DNA from: CAVQEK01 sp963711495
Lineage (GTDB): Bacteria; Bacteroidota; Bacteroidia; Cytophagales; Cyclobacteriaceae
Direction of reading: 5' to 3'
Assembly (NCBI GenBank): GCA_963711495.1
Contig: CAVQEK010000013.1
Coordinates: 496,001-560,000 of the forward strand
Length of the DNA: 64,000 bases
Shown: positions 61,808 to 64,000 of the stretch, in pieces
Layout: every line of letters begins with the position of its first letter
How positions within the stretch are numbered: the stretch's first letter is position 1
Made by a program: the position numbers and the translations under genes
Notes under the pieces: model-generated
Told to the model about the DNA's origin: nothing
What the model saw: only the letters and a program-made list of their open reading frames with translations
The model's database searches: none

Positions 61808-63334
61808 ATGTCCCGCAAAAAGATCCGTTCTGCCCTTATTTCAGTTTATCACAAAGATCATCTCGAACCCATCATTAAATTGTTGCAACAACACGATGTG
61901 GCATTATATTCAACAGGCGGAACCCAGGCATTTATAGAAAAATTAGAGATACCGGTAACGCCAGTTGAGCAACTCACTGGCTATCCTTCGATTCTGGGGG
62001 GGCGTGTGAAGACATTACACCCCAAAGTATTCGGGGGGATCTTGGGTCGACGGGAAGATGCCAAAGATCAGGACCAGATGATTGAATACGACATCCCCTC
62101 CATTGATCTGATCATTGTTGATCTTTATCCTTTTGAAGCAACAGTTGCTTCCCGTGCCAGCGAGCAGGAAATTATCGAGAAAATCGATATCGGTGGGATT
62201 GCACTGATCCGTGCCGGGGCAAAAAATTATAAGGATGTGCTCATTGTTTCTTCCATGGAACAATACGGTGAACTGGAAAAAATATTATCAGAAAACCAGT
62301 GCAGCACAACAATTGAAGAAAGAAGATTGTTTGCTACCAGCGCCTTCGATATTTCTTCACATTACGACACCGCAATATTTCACTGGATGAATCGCGACTT
62401 ACAGGTCGGAACATTTAAAAACAGCACACGTGAATCTAAATTATTGCGATATGGTGAAAATCCGCATCAGAAGGGCACTTTTTACGGAGATCTCGACAGT
62501 ATGTTCGAACAGATTCATGGGAAGGAACTTTCGTACAACAACCTGGTGGATATTGATGCGGCAGTTAACCTGATTGAGGAATTTCATGACGAAACAGCAT
62601 TTGCCATATTGAAACATACTAATGCCTGCGGTTGCGCAACCGGAGTATCTGTTAAAGAAGCCTACTTAAAAGCATTTGAAGCGGATACGGTTTCGGCTTT
62701 CGGGGGGGTATTAATCACGAATGAAAAGGTAGATGCCGCCGCTGCTGAAGAACTGCACAAGTTATTTTTTGAAATATTGGTGGCTCCTGCTTATAATGCG
62801 GATGCTTTGGAAATATTAAAGCAAAGAAAGAATCGCATTATGTTGGTCAAAAAAACGAATCTTAAAACCATCAAGCAATTCAAAAGTATTCTCAATGGGA
62901 TCATCGAACAGGATCGAGATCTTAAAACCGATGCCCTGGATGATTTAAAAGTAGTGACAAAGCGGGCAACTTCAGAGGCTGAAAACAGAGCGTTGGTTTT
63001 TGCCAGTATCGTATGCAAACATACCAAATCGAATACCATCGTGTTGGCAAGAGAAGGACAACTTGTTGCGAGCGGCTTAGGACAAACTTCCAGGGTGGAT
63101 GCGCTAAAACAAGCCATTGAAAAGGCGACTCAATTTGGTCTTTCCCTGAAAGGGGCAGTAATGGCGTCCGATGCTTTTTTCCCATTTCCCGATTGCGTGG
63201 AAATCGCCGGTAAGGCTGGCATTAAAGCAGTCATCCAACCCGGGGGATCAATTCGCGATAAAGACTCGATTGAATATTGTGACGAGCACAACATGGCCAT
63301 GGTATTTACGGGGACCCGGCATTTTAAACATTAA
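61808..63334 (+). CDS. purH: Bifunctional AICAR transformylase / IMP cyclohydrolase
   Basis: 508 aa, the usual length. Residues 1-~150 are the IMP cyclohydrolase (MGS-like) domain: ALYSTGGTQAFIEKLEIPVT, SILGGRVKTLHPKVFGGILG. The rest is the AICAR formyltransferase: LLRYGENPHQKGTFYGDLDS, AILKHTNACGCATGVSVKEA (catalytic Lys-His), VSAFGGVLITNEKV, and near the C-terminus FFPFPDCVEIAGKAGIKAVI, QPGGSIRDKDSIEYCDEHN. It carries out the last two steps of IMP synthesis. Confidence 0.97.
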   Translation: MSRKKIRSALISVYHKDHLEPIIKLLQQHDVALYSTGGTQAFIEKLEIPVTPVEQLTGYPSILGGRVKTLHPKVFGGILGRREDAKDQDQMIEYDIPSIDLIIVDLYPFEATVASRASEQEIIEKIDIGGIALIRAGAKNYKDVLIVSSMEQYGELEKILSENQCSTTIEERRLFATSAFDISSHYDTAIFHWMNRDLQVGTFKNSTRESKLLRYGENPHQKGTFYGDLDSMFEQIHGKELSYNNLVDIDAAVNLIEEFHDETAFAILKHTNACGCATGVSVKEAYLKAFEADTVSAFGGVLITNEKVDAAAAEELHKLFFEILVAPAYNADALEILKQRKNRIMLVKKTNLKTIKQFKSILNGIIEQDRDLKTDALDDLKVVTKRATSEAENRALVFASIVCKHTKSNTIVLAREGQLVASGLGQTSRVDALKQAIEKATQFGLSLKGAVMASDAFFPFPDCVEIAGKAGIKAVIQPGGSIRDKDSIEYCDEHNMAMVFTGTRHFKH

Positions 63335-63424
63335 AAACCATAAGAGTAAGAAATAATATGATTTTAAAGATATTTGTAACTTTCTGTGTGTTAATTTCCA
63401 AGCCTTTTTGATCAGGTATAAACT

Positions 63425-64000
63425 ATGGGACTATTTGATTTTTTTACGAGTGATATTGCAATAGATCTTGGCACAGCGAACACGCTGATTATCCATAAGG
63501 ACAAAATTGTAGTTGACGAACCTTCCATCATTGCTATCGACAAGAGCACCAACAAGGTATTGGCAATTGGCCGGGAAGCCATGATGATGCATGAAAAGAC
63601 GCACGAAAACATTAAAACAATCCGACCGCTGAAAGATGGCGTGATTGCTGATTTCCATGCCGCGGAGCACATGATCCGCGGGATGATCAAGATGATCGAC
63701 ACGCACAAACGAATTTTTCCGGCATCACATCGCATGGTAATTTGTATCCCTTCCGGTATTACAGAGGTAGAAAAAAGAGCGGTCCGGGATTCGGCGGAAC
63801 ATGCCGGGGCCAAAGAGGTCTACATGATTCACGAACCAATTGCAGCAGCTCTGGGAATAGGCATCGATATTGACAGGCCGGTTGGTTCAATGGTGGTGGA
63901 TATCGGAGGTGGTACCACCGAAATTGCAGTGATCGCGCTTTCGGGAATAGTATGTGACCAATCTATCCGCGTAGCAGGAGATACTTTTAATAAAGACATT
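63425..64000 (+). CDS. mreB: Rod shape-determining protein MreB, 5' part
   Basis: 192 codons are visible, cut by the window end. The actin-like ATPase core is clear: DIAIDLGTANTLIIHKDKIV (phosphate 1), VIADFHAAEHMIRGMIKMID, SHRMVICIPSGITEVEKRAV, HEPIAAALGIGIDIDRP and MVVDIGGGTTEIAVIALSG (phosphate 2). MreB polymerises under the membrane to direct cell-wall synthesis in rods. The ATG at 63425 follows a 90-bp gap after purH with no clear terminator. Confidence 0.97.
   Translation, partial: MGLFDFFTSDIAIDLGTANTLIIHKDKIVVDEPSIIAIDKSTNKVLAIGREAMMMHEKTHENIKTIRPLKDGVIADFHAAEHMIRGMIKMIDTHKRIFPASHRMVICIPSGITEVEKRAVRDSAEHAGAKEVYMIHEPIAAALGIGIDIDRPVGSMVVDIGGGTTEIAVIALSGIVCDQSIRVAGDTFNKDI

Noticed and set aside
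1..64000. CRISPR array
   Set aside because: No regularly spaced direct repeats of 25-40 bp were seen; the only clustered repeats are the IS21 terminal boxes.

Overview
The window looks like a Bacteroidota chromosome, possibly from a Saprospiria/Chitinophagia-type lineage (lineage is inferred, weakly). Supporting signs are TAnnTTTG-type -7 boxes, few purine-rich ribosome sites, a UbiA prenyltransferase / DUF2520 / PurN / PurH / MreB neighbourhood, and Bacteroidota-type mobile-element parts.

Layout. 1-277: 3' end of a TrmO-like tRNA methyltransferase. 327-6054 (minus): a QmoABC/Hdr-like electron-transfer operon (two HdrA-type flavoproteins, an MvhD-like subunit, a membrane QmoC-like subunit) with TusA- and DsrE-type sulfur carriers. 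It lies opposite a Crp/Fnr regulator (6181-6858), and a perfect TGTGA-N6-TCACA palindrome sits between them. 6922-7872: a stand-alone HESTH zinc-peptidase-like protein. 8204-12453: a three-gene unit with an Nramp-like transporter, an isochorismatase-ThuA fusion and a Tat-exported Gfo/Idh/MocA oxidoreductase. 12525-13910: remains of an IS1634-like transposase and other debris.

14084-47808 (all minus, read right to left) is a complete-looking extracellular contractile injection system (eCIS, Afp/PVC/MAC-like). In order of transcription it holds the DUF4255 cap/terminator, an unknown 422-aa protein, the sheath, two cysteine-rich helical proteins, two tube proteins, DUF5908, a LysM adaptor, a VgrG-like spike, PAAR, gp25, two giant baseplate-J-type proteins, a CIS tape-measure-family protein, two DUF4157 (eCIS-core) proteins, a cargo/accessory block and the AAA+ ATPase. 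The accessory block has a secreted beta-rich protein, a degenerate polyprenyl-synthase-like protein, a YkgJ-type Cys-cluster protein, a 250-aa candidate cargo, a vanadium-haloperoxidase/PAP2 enzyme, a ParA ATPase and a membrane protein. No capsid, terminase, lysis or T6SS membrane-complex gene is present, so this is neither a prophage nor a T6SS. A TPR-like gene (47935-49347) lies upstream, and a 31-bp palindrome covers the start codon of the first eCIS gene.

The strongest new observation is an N-terminal signature (MK..E.KT, FFGK near residue 21, F/L-F near 30, FF near 40) shared by both DUF4157 proteins and by the 250-aa protein, which has no DUF4157 domain. It is a candidate eCIS loading signal and marks a candidate effector.

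49.5-56.2 kb is a decayed mobile region: an MFS pseudogene, small HTH genes, gene remnants, and a tyrosine integrase that carries an amber codon and is split by a 2,553-bp IS21-family element with an 8-bp target duplication. It abuts tRNA-Pro(GGG). 56651-64000 is ordinary core genome: a WG-repeat protein, a DUF2520 oxidoreductase, a UbiA-family prenyltransferase, purN, purH and the 5' part of mreB.
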